In this document: positions 1 to 10,900 of the stretch, in pieces | Layout of the letters: each line of letters starts with the position of its first letter | Position numbering within the stretch: the stretch's first letter is position 1 | Origin: an uncultured Verrucomicrobiota bacterium | GTDB taxonomy: Bacteria; Verrucomicrobiota; Verrucomicrobiia; Opitutales; Opitutaceae | Direction of reading: 5' to 3' | Assembly: GCA_903856725.1 (NCBI GenBank) | Contig: CAIOCT010000003.1 | Location: 1-34,785 of the forward strand | DNA length: 34,785 nucleotides | Position numbers and translations under genes: made by a program | Notes under the pieces: model-generated | Seen by the model: the letters and a program-made list of their open reading frames with translations, nothing else | Database searches by the model: none | Told to the model about the DNA's origin: nothing

Positions 1-1269
1 CAACCGCAGTTGATTATTGCGAAGACCGTGATTGGGCAGGGGATTCCGGAAGTTGCGGGGACCTCAAAAGGTCACGGAGAGGGTGGGGCGAAATTTGCGG
101 CGGCGGCGCGGCAGGGACTCGGCTTGCCGGCGGATCAGTATTTTTATGTGAGTGCCGCTGTGCAGGTTTATTTCGCTGAACATAAAAAACGGCTCAAGCG
201 CGGTTATAATAAATGGAAAAAACTTTACGCTGCCTGGGAGGCGGCGGAGCCAGCTAAGGCCGCTCGGCTCGAGCACGCCGGCGATACCCCGAGCGCCGCG
301 CACTTGCTAACCAAGATTCCTTCGTTTCCTGTCGACGCTAAACTCGCCACTCGCGCTGCGGGTAGTCATGTGTTGCAGCCGCTCGCGGCTGAATTGCCCC
401 TCTTGATTTCCGGGAGCGCTGATCTCCATGGTTCAACACTCAATTATATCTCGGCCGATAAAGATTTTGATGCCACCAATCGCACTGGTCGTAACTTGCG
501 CTACGGTATTCGTGAACATGGCATGGCCGCGATTAGCAACGGCGTAGCTTATGATGGAATTTTTCGACCCTCGTGCGCGACGTTCCTTGTGTTCGCTGAC
601 TATTCCCGTCCCGCGATGCGCATTGCGGCGCTAGCCAAATTGCCGGTGATTTATATCTACACGCACGATTCCATCGGCGTGGGTGAAGATGGTCCTACTC
701 ATCAACCGGTGGAGACCGTTTCGGGTTTACGGGTTATCCCCAATCTCGACGTCATTCGCCCGGCTGATCCTGAGGAAACTGCGGGAGCCTTCGCGGCGGC
801 ATTGGAGCGCACATCCGGGCCGACGCTCTTGTCGCTGACGCGTCAGGCGGTGCCGATGCTCAATGATTGTTCACCGCACGAACGGCGTGCCGGCGTGTTA
901 AAGGGTGGCTATATTTTGATTCAGGAAACCGCCCCGTTAACGCACATTTTACTCGCGAGCGGGAGTGAGGTCCAATGGGCCGTCGCTGCAGCAAAAAGCT
1001 TGGGTGCGGGTACTCGCGTGGTTTCGATGCCATCATTTCTGCGTTTTGATCAGCAACCCGCTGCTTATCGCGAGTCGATCTTGCCAGCTGCTTGTCGTAA
1101 ACGCGTCGCAATCGAAGCAGGCGTCACCGCGCTTTGGTATAAATATGTCGGGCTCGACGGCCACGTGATCGGTATTGATCGCTTCGGTCTTAGTGCCCCC
1201 GGCAATATTGCGATGAAAGAACTCGGGATCACACCCGAGGCAGTCGTGGCTGCTGCCCGGGCTTTGTAA
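1..1269 (+). CDS. tkt: Transketolase, C-terminal part (5' end outside window)
   Basis: The open frame enters from the left edge without a start, so this is the C-terminal two thirds of transketolase, the thiamine-diphosphate enzyme that moves two-carbon ketol units between sugar phosphates in the non-oxidative pentose phosphate pathway. Visible hallmarks: the [10 protein letters not shown] segment and the SKGHGE stretch at the end of the cofactor-binding domain; [11 protein letters not shown] and [14 protein letters not shown] of the pyrimidine domain, which carries the catalytic glutamate; and [13 protein letters not shown]. The final third matches the usual C-terminal domain and ends in a normal [12 protein letters not shown] tail. 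The stop is at 1267-1269, followed by a terminator. Function is cytosolic. The family is secure; the possibility that it is a DXP synthase is excluded by the [11 protein letters not shown] and LHGSTLN motifs and their spacing. Confidence 0.96.
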   Translation, partial: QPQLIIAKTVIGQGIPEVAGTSKGHGEGGAKFAAAARQGLGLPADQYFYVSAAVQVYFAEHKKRLKRGYNKWKKLYAAWEAAEPAKAARLEHAGDTPSAAHLLTKIPSFPVDAKLATRAAGSHVLQPLAAELPLLISGSADLHGSTLNYISADKDFDATNRTGRNLRYGIREHGMAAISNGVAYDGIFRPSCATFLVFADYSRPAMRIAALAKLPVIYIYTHDSIGVGEDGPTHQPVETVSGLRVIPNLDVIRPADPEETAGAFAAALERTSGPTLLSLTRQAVPMLNDCSPHERRAGVLKGGYILIQETAPLTHILLASGSEVQWAVAAAKSLGAGTRVVSMPSFLRFDQQPAAYRESILPAACRKRVAIEAGVTALWYKYVGLDGHVIGIDRFGLSAPGNIAMKELGITPEAVVAAARAL

Positions 1270-1319
1270 GCCAGCCATCAGCGAGAGTCGTCACCTGCTC
1301 GCACCGCATTGGTTTTTTC

Positions 1320-1353
1320 CCACGAGCGCTTTGTAGCTTCGTGGTGTTTTTTT
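1320..1353 (+). terminator. Rho-independent terminator of tkt
   Basis: Inverted repeat CCACGA (1320-1325) and TCGTGG (1339-1344) encloses a small inner GCT/AGC stem with a TTGT loop, and is followed by a run of seven T (1347-1353) and then more T-rich sequence. It lies 50 bases after the transketolase stop and separates tkt from the efflux cluster. Confidence 0.75.
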
Positions 1354-1467
1354 GTCTTTTCGTCTCAGCATAAGTCGCCGTTTACCTCTTGTGCTTTGCG
1401 TTACGCGGATTTCACAAAAGACTCCTTGCGAAAATCATTAGGAGGCTAACTGTCTGCTGCCTCATTC

Positions 1468-2049
1468 ATGCCGTACCTGCTCATCAGAGATCTTCCGCGC
1501 TATGACTGCCTTTTGAAGGCAGCGAAAGAGTTTCCTGATTTAGATCCTACTGCAGCGGAGGCGTTTTTGCATCTTCTTAGAACGGGGGATGAGGTTTTTT
1601 CAGTTACGGATCGCAGCATGGTTGAGCATCATATTTCCCAAGGTCGTTTTGGCGTCTTAATGTTGCTCTGGCGGAGCGCACAATCGCCCTCTTTGAATTC
1701 GTCGGGTGAAGCCGGCACGGGTCTGCGCACACCTGCCGAATTAGCGGATGCGGCTGGGGTAACTCGAGCGACGATGACTGGACTCGTGGATACTTTGGAG
1801 CGGGATGGTTTTGTTAAGCGTGAACCTGACCCGCATGATCGCCGAATGACTTCAGTGCGACTAACGAGTGGTGGGGAGCGATTTTTGCGGGATTTTTTAC
1901 CCGGACATTTTCAAACGATCACGGCGTTGATGAGTCCATTGACTGAGTCTGAACGTAAGCTGTTGGTCGGTTTACTCGGTAAAATTCAGCAGCAGGCGGC
2001 GGTATTGGGCTTGGCGAAAACTGTGCCAGCGATGGCCGCAGTCGGTTAA
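1468..2049 (+). CDS. MarR-family transcriptional regulator
   Basis: A 193-residue protein with a MarR-type winged helix. The DNA-binding part runs from about residue 86 to 135: LRTPAELADAAGVTRATMTGLVDTLERDGFVKRE, then the wing sequence DPHDRRMTSVRLT, which is the classic MarR signature. N- and C-terminal helices would form the dimer interface, as in the family. MarR proteins usually repress a nearby operon and are released by small phenolic or toxic ligands; here the RND pump genes start 36 bases downstream on the same strand, so control of that pump is the natural inference. The ATG at 1468 has no nearby ribosome site; a perfect AGGAGG (1440-1445) sits 22 bases upstream and is only 4 bases from an in-frame CTG at 1450, so the true start may be that CTG. 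Length is slightly above the usual 140-170 residues because of a serine/glycine-rich insert around residues 72-85. Confidence 0.9.
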   Translation: MPYLLIRDLPRYDCLLKAAKEFPDLDPTAAEAFLHLLRTGDEVFSVTDRSMVEHHISQGRFGVLMLLWRSAQSPSLNSSGEAGTGLRTPAELADAAGVTRATMTGLVDTLERDGFVKREPDPHDRRMTSVRLTSGGERFLRDFLPGHFQTITALMSPLTESERKLLVGLLGKIQQQAAVLGLAKTVPAMAAVG

Positions 2050-2085
2050 TTTAATGTCAAAAAAACAGTTCTGATATTTCTATTT

Positions 2086-3207
2086 ATGTTTAAAAAATTC
2101 CTGATCGCCCTAGGCGGATTCATTTTGGTCGTGGCGACGCTCGGTGCCGTCAAAGTTGCCCAGATCAAAAAACTATCTTCGACCCCGCGGCTCGCGCCGG
2201 TCAGCGCGGTCACGACCAGCACCGCTGTTGCGGTCACGTGGTACCCACGGCTCCAGGCCATTGGCTCTTTGGCGCCGGTAGAAGGGGTTACCGTTAGCGC
2301 CGATGCGGATGGGACGATTGTTAAAATTGGGGCCGAGAGCGGCACGCTCGTCGCTGCCGGAGCTTTGTTGGTGGAGCTCGATACGACGGTCGAATCAGCG
2401 CAATTGAATGCCATTCAGGCGCGGGGTGAATTGGCGCGAATTAATATGTCGCGGGCCCAAGATCTCCTCGGAAGCAAGGCGATGGCGCAGGCTGAATATG
2501 ATGCCATCGCGGCGGCTTACAAACAATCGGTCGCCGATGTGGCTGCCCTTCAGGCGATCATTGATAAGAAGCATGTCCGCGCCCCTTTTGCCGGTCGCAT
2601 TGGTATTCGGCTCGTTAACGTCGGCCAATATGTCGCCAAGGGCCGCGCCTTGATGCCGCTCCAGAAACTTAATCCAATTTTTGTTAACTTCAGCGTGCCA
2701 CAGCGAGAATTGCCAAATCTAGTGCTCGGCCAAAAAACGGTTGTAACGGTCGATGCTTTCCCTGGGGTTACTTTCCCTGGTGCAATTTCTGCCATTAATT
2801 CAGAGGTTGATGCGGCCACGCGCAATTTGGGCGTGCAGGCTACGTTGGCCAATCCTGCCGAGGTGCTCCGCGCCGGTATGTTTGCTCAGGTGTTCATTGA
2901 ACTGCCCGTACCCGCAGCCAAAGTTGTCTTACCTGCAACCGCCATCGCTTACGCTTCTTACGGTAATTCAGTTTTTATTGTCGAAAAAATGAAAGATAAA
3001 GACGGCCAAGAGTACCTCGGCGTGCGTCAGCAAATTGTTAAACTCGGCGCTACTCGCGGTGACCTGATCGCCATTGAGGAAGGGGTTAAAGCGGGTGAAC
3101 AGGTCGTCACCTCTGGAGTCTTCAAGCTGCGCAACGGTGCCGCCGTCCAAATAAATAATACGGTTCAGCCTTCCGACAGCGCTACCCCTAAACCATCTAA
3201 TACCTGA
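2086..3207 (+). CDS. RND efflux pump periplasmic adaptor (membrane fusion protein)
   Basis: A 373-residue HlyD/AcrA-type adaptor that bridges the inner-membrane pump and the outer-membrane channel. Residues 1-22 form one hydrophobic N-terminal helix that can be an anchor or uncleaved signal. Then come the two halves of a lipoyl/biotinyl-like domain (GTIVKIGAESGTLVAAG and APFAGRIGIRLVNVGQYVAKG) flanking a short alpha-helical hairpin with alanine/glutamine-rich heptads, a beta-barrel domain (INSEVDAATRNLGVQATL) and a membrane-proximal domain ending in GVKAGEQVVTSGVFKLRNGAAV. No lipobox cysteine is seen. It lies between the MarR regulator and the pump, 80 bases before the pump start. The family call is secure; the substrate cannot be read from the sequence. 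Confidence 0.93.
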   Translation: MFKKFLIALGGFILVVATLGAVKVAQIKKLSSTPRLAPVSAVTTSTAVAVTWYPRLQAIGSLAPVEGVTVSADADGTIVKIGAESGTLVAAGALLVELDTTVESAQLNAIQARGELARINMSRAQDLLGSKAMAQAEYDAIAAAYKQSVADVAALQAIIDKKHVRAPFAGRIGIRLVNVGQYVAKGRALMPLQKLNPIFVNFSVPQRELPNLVLGQKTVVTVDAFPGVTFPGAISAINSEVDAATRNLGVQATLANPAEVLRAGMFAQVFIELPVPAAKVVLPATAIAYASYGNSVFIVEKMKDKDGQEYLGVRQQIVKLGATRGDLIAIEEGVKAGEQVVTSGVFKLRNGAAVQINNTVQPSDSATPKPSNT

Positions 3208-3287
3208 ACGCGGTGCTGGCTTCAGGGGACCGCTCAAACGCGAACCTCTTCAGTGTCAGTGAGTCTGCTCCTATTTTTGCTCGTACT

Positions 3288-6200
3288 ATGAAATCTTCTT
3301 TTACCGACCTATTCATCCGCAAGCCAGTCATCGCGCTCGTGGTGAATTTAGTCATTCTGATTGTCGGTTTGGTCTCCTACACCAAGCTAAACACTCGCCA
3401 ATATCCACGCAGCGATAGCGCAGTCGTTAACGTTACCACTATCTATTTCGGCGCCAGCGCGGATACTGTTCGTGGTTACATTACGACGCAGTTGGAGCGG
3501 GTTATATCGAGTGCTGACGGCATCGACTATATCGAATCATCGAGCAGCGCTGGCCTGAGCAATATCAAGGTTTATCTTCGTCTCAATTACGACACGAATG
3601 CCGCTTTGGCGCAGATCAGTTCAAAGATTGAGCAGGTTCGTAATGAGCTGCCGCCCGGTTCTGAGACGCCGACCATCAACGTGGAGACCGCTGATAGCCA
3701 ATTTGCTTCTGCTTACTTGAGCTTTTACTCTGACACGCTCGATCAAAATCAAATTACCGATTATTTAAATCGCATGGTGCAGCCGCGGCTCTCTGCAGTT
3801 AAAGGCGTGCAGCGCGCGGATGTCTTGGGCGGGCGAGTGTTTGCCATGCGCATCTGGTTGAAGCCCGAAGAATTGGCCGCACGCGGGCTCAGTCCCTCCG
3901 ATGTCCGCGCGGCGCTGCAGGCGAATAATGCGCTCGCGGCAGTCGGCGCGACGAAGGGTTCAATGCTCAGCGTCAGCTTGGTGGCGAATACCGATCTAAA
4001 AAACGCAGAAGAATTTAAGCAACTGGTCGTGGCGCAACGCAACGGCTCCATCATTCGGCTTAGTGACATTGCGGATGTCGTCTTGGGCGCTGAGGATTAT
4101 AATACCGAAGTGAAATTCGGTGGGCAAACCGCCACTTTCATGGGCCTTTGGGTTTTGCCGACTGACAGTACCGTTGAGGTGATCGCTCGCGTACGGAGCG
4201 TCATGCCGGAAATTGAACGCGCGTTGCCAGCGGGGTTACACTTCAAACTCGCCTACGACGGGACCAAATACATCAACGATGCGCTCACCGAAATTCTGCG
4301 CACGCTGATCGAAACGCTGCTGATCGTCATGGTGGTTATTTTTCTTTTCATGGGCTCACTACGTTCGGTGCTCATTCCGATTATCGCGATGCCGCTTTCG
4401 TTGGTCGGCGCACTCGCGCTGATGATGGTGTTTGGTTTCACCATTAATTTGCTGACGCTGCTCGCGGTCGTACTGGCAGTCGGTATCGTGGTGGATGATG
4501 CAATCGTGGTAGTAGAAAATATTGAGCGCCATATACGCGAAGGCCAAACTCCCGTGGAGGCAGCAATTTTAGGCGCCCGTGAATTAGTTGGGCCCGTTAT
4601 TTCGATGACGATTACCCTGGCCGCGGTGTATGCGCCAATTGCCTTTCAGGGTGGGCTCACGGGCGCGTTGTTCCGTGAGTTTGCGATGACGCTCGCCGGC
4701 GCAGTGGCTGTTTCCGGATTTGTGGCGCTCACCCTTTCTCCGATGATGAGTGCTTATTTACTGAAGGATCATGATCACGAGGACCAAGGACTCAGCGGAC
4801 ACATCAATCGTGGTTTTGACCGAATCCGGGACCGTTATGAGAAAATTATTGGAGCGAGCTTAGGTTGGGTGCCCGTGACGATTACGGCGGCAGTCTTGCT
4901 GACGTTGCTCATCGTGCCTTTCTTTATGTTTGCACAGCGCGAACTTGCCCCGAAGGAAGATCAAGGAGTGGTGTTTAGTATTTTGCAGCCTTCACCCACG
5001 GCAACAATTGATCAAAATTCACTTTTTGCGGCGCAGGTACAGAAAATGTACGCAGCCCTGCCAGAATATGAAAATTCCTTTCAAGTCACGGGTGCAAATT
5101 TTGGACTCGCTGGGTTATTGTTAAAGCCCTGGTCCGAGCGCCATCGCACTGCCGTGGAGATCCAAGAGTCCCTGCAAGCCCCTGCCGCAAAAATTGCCGG
5201 TCTTCAGCTCATCGTCACCACGCCCGAGCCGCTGCCAGCAGGAGGACAATTTCCAATTGAATTGGTGATTCGCTCTACAGATGGACACCGCGAAATGCTC
5301 GAGTACGCACAGCAATTAGTGCTCTACGCGAACACCACCGCCAACGCACCGGGCGGGGCGCCGACTTTTTATTTCGCGGATAGCGATCTTAAATTCGATT
5401 TACCCCAAGTCGAAATCGACATCGATAAAGATAAAGTTGCCTCGATGGGGCTTAATCTCAGCGACGTCGCTCGTGATCTGGGTTCACTCCTTGGTGGTGG
5501 CTACGTCAATCGTTTCGTTAATGACGGCCGCAGCTACCGGGTTATACCCCAAGTCGAACGGAGTCAGCGTCTCAATGCTGACCAGCTTTTGAATTACAAT
5601 GTGCGAGGCCCCGCCGGCCAGCTGATTCCTTTATCCACCATTGCGACCTTAAAGCACACCGTACAGCCGCGAACTTTGAACCGATTCCAGCAGCTTAACT
5701 CCGTGAAGATTACGGGAGTCGGGCCAAGCATCGATAATGCATTAAAAAAATTAGAAGCCAAGGCCGCCGAGATTTTACCTCCAGGCTACTCGATTGATTA
5801 CGGCGGTCAGTCGCGGCAATTGCGGGTTGAGGGTGGGGCGCTCTGGAAAGCCGCGGCGTTATCCTTGTTATTAATTTTCCTCGTGCTCGCGGCGCAATTT
5901 AACAGCTTCCGCGATCCGTTTATCATTTTACTAGGTTCCGTACCGCTCGCAATCGTGGGGGCGATGGTGCCGATCTTTCTTTTTAAAACTTCGCTCAATA
6001 TCTATTCGCAGATCGGGCTGATTACCCTCGTGGGCTTGATTGCTAAAAACGGTATTTTGATCGTAGAATTTGCGAACACCCTGCAAGAGCAAGGAGTCGC
6101 GAAGCGGGTGGCCATTCGCCGGGCGGCCGCCACCCGACTGCGTCCGGTGCTCATGACCTCAGCAGCGACGGTGTTTGGGCATCTTATGCTCATCTTCGTC

Positions 6201-6383
6201 ACGGGACCTGGCGCGGCCGCGCGCAATAGCATCGGCTGGGTTCTGGTGGTCGGCATGGCCGTCGGCACGATCTTTACCCTCTACGTCGTGCCAGCTTTCT
6301 ATATGCTGATTGCCCGTGAACACCATTCCGCCTCCGCGGCCGGGGCAGCCGTTTCACCGCAGCAACCCGTGCTCGCCAAGTGA
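3288..6383 (+). CDS. RND-family multidrug efflux transporter (AcrB/MexB class)
   Basis: A 1031-residue inner-membrane proton-driven exporter of the HAE-1 (drug-exporting) type. I chose ATG 3288 because the protein then begins MKSSFTDLFIRKPVIALVV, the typical first residues and first membrane helix; an upstream in-frame extension to 3213 has no family counterpart. The proton-relay residues are in place: D403-D404 in GIVVDDAIVVVEN of the fourth membrane helix and K920 in LVGLIAKNGILIVEF of the tenth. Two large periplasmic loops and a tandem half-repeat give the normal layout. A heavy-metal pump is less likely because the helix-4 pattern is the drug-pump type. It is followed after 31 bases by the outer-membrane channel, so all three pump parts are encoded together. 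Confidence 0.95.
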   Translation: MKSSFTDLFIRKPVIALVVNLVILIVGLVSYTKLNTRQYPRSDSAVVNVTTIYFGASADTVRGYITTQLERVISSADGIDYIESSSSAGLSNIKVYLRLNYDTNAALAQISSKIEQVRNELPPGSETPTINVETADSQFASAYLSFYSDTLDQNQITDYLNRMVQPRLSAVKGVQRADVLGGRVFAMRIWLKPEELAARGLSPSDVRAALQANNALAAVGATKGSMLSVSLVANTDLKNAEEFKQLVVAQRNGSIIRLSDIADVVLGAEDYNTEVKFGGQTATFMGLWVLPTDSTVEVIARVRSVMPEIERALPAGLHFKLAYDGTKYINDALTEILRTLIETLLIVMVVIFLFMGSLRSVLIPIIAMPLSLVGALALMMVFGFTINLLTLLAVVLAVGIVVDDAIVVVENIERHIREGQTPVEAAILGARELVGPVISMTITLAAVYAPIAFQGGLTGALFREFAMTLAGAVAVSGFVALTLSPMMSAYLLKDHDHEDQGLSGHINRGFDRIRDRYEKIIGASLGWVPVTITAAVLLTLLIVPFFMFAQRELAPKEDQGVVFSILQPSPTATIDQNSLFAAQVQKMYAALPEYENSFQVTGANFGLAGLLLKPWSERHRTAVEIQESLQAPAAKIAGLQLIVTTPEPLPAGGQFPIELVIRSTDGHREMLEYAQQLVLYANTTANAPGGAPTFYFADSDLKFDLPQVEIDIDKDKVASMGLNLSDVARDLGSLLGGGYVNRFVNDGRSYRVIPQVERSQRLNADQLLNYNVRGPAGQLIPLSTIATLKHTVQPRTLNRFQQLNSVKITGVGPSIDNALKKLEAKAAEILPPGYSIDYGGQSRQLRVEGGALWKAAALSLLLIFLVLAAQFNSFRDPFIILLGSVPLAIVGAMVPIFLFKTSLNIYSQIGLITLVGLIAKNGILIVEFANTLQEQGVAKRVAIRRAAATRLRPVLMTSAATVFGHLMLIFVTGPGAAARNSIGWVLVVGMAVGTIFTLYVVPAFYMLIAREHHSASAAGAAVSPQQPVLAK

Positions 6384-6414
6384 CCTACAAGCATCTTTTA
6401 TCCCACCTAGTTTT

Positions 6415-7788
6415 ATGAAATTGGCTTCATTCTCATCCCTCTCGCTTTGTCTCACATTGACGCTCACGAGCGTTTCGCTGCTCGCTCAGCTTAATGATGG
6501 TAAGCCTGACCCGGGATTTGCTGTGCCGGCTGCGCTTGACTTGCCGTATGCACTGGCTTTTGCCCTCGATAATAATTTTTCAATCCGTCAGGCTAAAGAA
6601 CGTATCCGTCAACAAGACGGAGTTGTTTTAGAAGTTCGTAGCACCCAAATCCCGACCCTGGCCGCGGGCGGGGGGTACCAGCGCAATGCGATAGTGATGG
6701 GGCCAACAGGAGAAGATCGTTACTGGTCATTTAGCGTCACCGCGAAACAGATTTTATATTCCGGCGGGAGCAATACCGCCCTCGTGCGCGGTCAGCAGCT
6801 GAATTTAGATGCCGCGGTGCTTACCTTGCAGGCCGTGATCAACGATGCCCTGCTCGAGGTGCGCACCCGCTTCTATACGGTGCTCGTAAATCGGGAGCGA
6901 ATCAAAGTGCAGGAGCAAAACACCGAGTTGCTGAAGCGGCAGTTGCAAGACGTGAAAAATCGCTACGAGGCCGGCACCGTTTCTAATTTTGAGGTGCTCC
7001 GTTCTGAGGTGGCCCTCGCGAATGCGCAGACTCCGCTGATCACAGCGCGCAACGACTACCGGTTAGCAATAGAGGAACTTCGTCGTACTTTGGGCTTCAC
7101 CACCAGCGCGGACAATAATCTCACTAAGATTCCAGAATTTATCGGTACTTTAGATTTTGCTCCTACCAGCTTTGATCTGCTCACGGCATTAGCCGCCGCG
7201 CGGGAGCAACGGCCTGATCTCCTGCGTTTAAAGAAATTAGCGCAAGCAGCGGAAGAAGGCCTCATTGCTCGCCGCGCAGGTTATCTCCCTAACCTATCGC
7301 TTTTTGGCGCCTACGACTGGCGCAAGGCCGCAGGCTCTAATAATTTGCCCGGCGATCGTGATGGGTGGACGGTTGGGCTTTCCTCGGCCTGGAATGTTTT
7401 TGATGGCCGCGCGACTGCTGGGCGCGTTGCCCAAGCCCGCTCGCTGCTCAGCCAGGCCAAGCTCTTTGTCGAGGAGGCTCAGTTGTCTGTTGATGTTGAT
7501 GTGCGTCGTGCCATTTCGACTTTCCAGCAAGCGAATGAACTCGCGGAAGCCTCCAAGAAGGTGGTTGAGCAAGCGACTGAGGCGCTGCGCCTCGCCAATG
7601 CGCGCTACAATGCTGGTACCGCTACGCAACTTGATGTGCTGACTTCACAGGTTGATTTGACGACCGCGCGACTCAATCAAGTGCAGGCCTATTATAGCTA
7701 CAATGTGGCAGTGGCCACGACTCGCAAAGCGATGGGCCTTGCCGATGAGATGCGCCCCGCTGGCGAATTGCGCGCTCCGGCCAAATAG
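6415..7788 (+). CDS. TolC-family outer-membrane efflux channel
   Basis: A 457-residue outer-membrane factor completing the tripartite pump. The start at ATG 6415 gives a typical Sec signal peptide (MKLASFSSLSLCLTLTLTSVSLLAQ) with cleavage near the AQ. The mature protein shows the internal duplication of the family: the helix-pair motif NRYEAGTVSNFEVLRSEVAL in the first half and ARYNAGTATQLDVLTSQVDL in the second, each followed by a DLTTARLNQ/ALANAQTP type helix. No lipobox cysteine is present, so it is probably not a NodT-type lipoprotein. The residues before 6415 would overlap the pump gene and lack a signal peptide, so they are not used. Confidence 0.93.
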   Translation: MKLASFSSLSLCLTLTLTSVSLLAQLNDGKPDPGFAVPAALDLPYALAFALDNNFSIRQAKERIRQQDGVVLEVRSTQIPTLAAGGGYQRNAIVMGPTGEDRYWSFSVTAKQILYSGGSNTALVRGQQLNLDAAVLTLQAVINDALLEVRTRFYTVLVNRERIKVQEQNTELLKRQLQDVKNRYEAGTVSNFEVLRSEVALANAQTPLITARNDYRLAIEELRRTLGFTTSADNNLTKIPEFIGTLDFAPTSFDLLTALAAAREQRPDLLRLKKLAQAAEEGLIARRAGYLPNLSLFGAYDWRKAAGSNNLPGDRDGWTVGLSSAWNVFDGRATAGRVAQARSLLSQAKLFVEEAQLSVDVDVRRAISTFQQANELAEASKKVVEQATEALRLANARYNAGTATQLDVLTSQVDLTTARLNQVQAYYSYNVAVATTRKAMGLADEMRPAGELRAPAK

Positions 7789-7796
7789 TCAGAGCA

Positions 7797-7819
7797 CCTA
7801 GGATAAAATCTTCCTAAGG
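7797..7819 (+). terminator. Hairpin after the efflux cluster (weak terminator)
   Basis: CCTAGGA (7797-7803) pairs with TCCTAAGG (7812-7819), seven pairs with one bulged A and an 8-base loop, starting 9 bases after the channel stop. There is no T run behind it, so it may be a mRNA-end stabiliser or a leaky terminator rather than a strong one. Confidence 0.3.
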
Positions 7820-7901
7820 GCCCGGATCTCACGTCAACTGCTGGGTAACCATCATGCGTGCCCAAAACTTCATTTACGCTCAGCTGAGTGGGTGGTGATG
7901 T

Positions 7902-10900
7902 ATGAGATTTTTTCGTCTCTTTTTAATTGCATTGGGAATGGTCGTGTTGATTTGCGCGGTGCTCGCAACGTTAGCTTTCCTTCCGGGGGTGCAGCGGTGG
8001 GCCCTTCTGCGGGCAGCAGAACGGCAGCCTGGTCTACAGCTTCAGGTGGCGGCTGTATCAGTCGGTTGGCATGAAGTTACCGTTCGCGGGGTGGCGTTGC
8101 AGCACGCTGGACTGAAGATCAAATTTGATAAACTTACGGCGGATTATTCCCTGGGCCATATTTTGTGGCGTCGCCGCCTCGAAGTTCATCAGCTACTCGT
8201 AGCCGGTTTATTGGTTGATGGGCGCCAGCCTGCTGCGCCCTCCACCTCCTTTGCTGCAGTCATCGCGCCACTCGGGGCTCCCAGTTTGCTGGCGCAATGG
8301 CGTCTTCCGGGAGAATTCATCTTGGATGAGGTTGTAATTGAGGGGCGGATATTATTGCCAGGCGCGGCCGCCGTGGAGGCTGATTTTAAGCTCAGTGGCG
8401 GTCAGTTTGCTCCTGGTTCTACAGGGGTTTTGCAGCTTAAGGCTGTCCTGAAGAATGCTACCCCCAGTGCTCGCGTCGGCGGATTGCACGCGCAAGTTAA
8501 CCTGCAAGCAACGCAGGGTCCGGGGCCTTACTTTACGCAGATCAGCGCCACAGCTTTAGTCGATGCTCTGGGTAAAAACATTTCTGAAAAAAGTCAGCTC
8601 AAGCTGTCGGTCGATTTAGGTCAGACTTCCGCAGGTGAGAAATACTCTTTGCGCATGGATACTTTGGTGGGTGGGGTTCCTGAAAATATTTTGGCTCTAT
8701 CCGCAGCGTTACCTTTGGGTACCCAAGACTATGCGGGGCAATGGTCGCTCAAGGCCCGGACAGTTCAAGTGGAGCCTTTTTTTCTTGGTGGGGCATTGCC
8801 CGATTTTACAGCAAACGGCGATGGTCGATTTGTTTTTAACTTGGGCCGTACTGCGCTGAGCCTCCAAGGGAAATTGCAAATAGATGTTAATCGGCTCGAA
8901 GCGCTCAATTCGGGTTGGCGTGACTTGGGGGCCGTCTCACTCGTGACGCAATTTGATCTGACGGGGGCTGAGGGCATGGTCCGCCTAAACCAGCTTGATA
9001 TTCGTCTCAACGGCGCGCGACCGATGCTTGAGCTGCAGGCGAAGCGGGCTGCTCAATTAAATTTTAAGGATCAGCACCTACAGGTCGGACCCACTGACCC
9101 TGGTGACCTGCTTGATTTAAATATTATTGGCCTACCGATTGCTTGGCTCAGTCCTTTCGTCCCTCAGTTTAAACTGACCGGTGGGCTAATCACGGGTCGA
9201 CTTACCGCCGTGGTTGACCACCAGCGTTTGCGCTTGCGCGTCGTGCAGCCCTTGCGCTTGGCATCGCTCGCGATCGCGCACGGTGGTCAGCCATGGTTAG
9301 AGCAAGCCGAGGTTAGCTTACAGGCAGAAGCCCTGCTGACTGCTCAAGAATTAGCCGTGCAGCTCAGCGAATTAACCATGCAAACTGCGGCGGGTGACCA
9401 CCTAAAGGCTCAGGCTACGGTGACGTTTCCGGTGACGCCGGTTCCTGCTATTACCGTTAAAGCCAGCTACACAGGTGACTGGCCTCAGCTGCTGGCCGCT
9501 TGGTTGCCGGTGGGCCACATCCGCTCGACGGGACAGCTTGAGGCCACAAAATTTGGCGATAAAATATCCATTCGACAATTCGACTTATCGTTGACGAGAG
9601 AGGAGGGAAGTCTCCTGGGTCACGCGTCCTCTTTACGGCCGTTTACTCTCGATCTTGCTGCCCGCCGTATATCACCTGACCGACCAGATCCCGCCGCGGC
9701 TGGCAGGATCGATGCGCACGATTTGGTGCAGCTGGTCTGGGGGGCGATTCCACTCGATCATCTGCCTCTAAATTTCTGCGGGGGTAAATTGAGCGGAATG
9801 ACCTCCGCAGGGAAATTATTGCTAGCAAGTCGGGGGGAGCAGCTGACCCTCCGTGCGGCTGCTCCGTTAAATTTGCATCAGCTCGCGTGGATGAAAAATG
9901 GCCGTTCACTGGTGCGAGGTTTAGAGCTCACTGCTCAACCATCAATTGAGTTTACGGGATTAGATAAATTCCAAATCCAGACTGGGTCGATCCTCATTCA
10001 GAACTCAGCTGGGAATAGTATTTTCTCTGGTCAAGGTGAGTTAACTCAGGCGACTGATGTCGGTTTACGAGGATCGTTGACGTTGGCTGTTGAGCTACCC
10101 GCTCTTTTGTCGCAGCCGCTTTGGGGCACGGCACCGTTGCGGGCAGGGCGGCTCAGCGGCGAAATTCGGATGGCGGGCAGTGAACTCAAGCAGGTTGAGG
10201 CTCGTTTGACTAGCAATGGACTTGTTGCGGCGGCGGGGAGCGATGCGCTGCCGGTTGCCAACTTAAGTTTTCGCATGATCGTTCAACCGAATGGCCAAGT
10301 CGTGGTGCAGGCTCCGTTGTTATTAGACCGCGCAGGCCAGCGCTCGGATTTAAATTTCAATCTCGAGCTCCAGCCACGACTGGGTGGATACACGGTGGCG
10401 GGGCGGGTGAACGGCGCACAAGTAGATTATGCTGATGCCCGGGCGATCTTGGGGGTGGTGAGCGCTGCAACGGGCCCCCTGCTGAGATTCGGTGCGACCA
10501 AAGCTGAGGCCGTGCCCATTCCTGTTGAAGCAGGGCCAGCTTGGTCGCGATACAACGGTCGCGTAAATTGGGATGTGAAGACAGTTACGTGCGGGACTCA
10601 TTGGACGATGACCGGTTTAACCGGCGAGCTTGGGCTGGAGCCGACGCGCTTAGTGCTTGAAAAAATCGGCGCAACCATGGGTGAAAAAAGCAACTTAACA
10701 GCCCAAGGAGAAATTAAATTTATCGGAGGCCCAACGCCGTATGCGCTTCAGGCCAACTTTTCTCTGCCAGCTTTTGATGTTGGCAAATTATTTCAGTCGG
10801 TGACGCCCTCAAAATTACCAACCGTCGAAGGTTTATTTACGGTGCAGGGACACTTATTAAGTGCGGGAATTACCATGCCGCAACTTCTGGCAAACACGCG

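Noticed and set aside
3213-3287. Upstream in-frame extension of the RND pump
   Set aside because: The 25 extra residues have no counterpart in the family; the protein starting at 3288 has the standard N-terminal helix.
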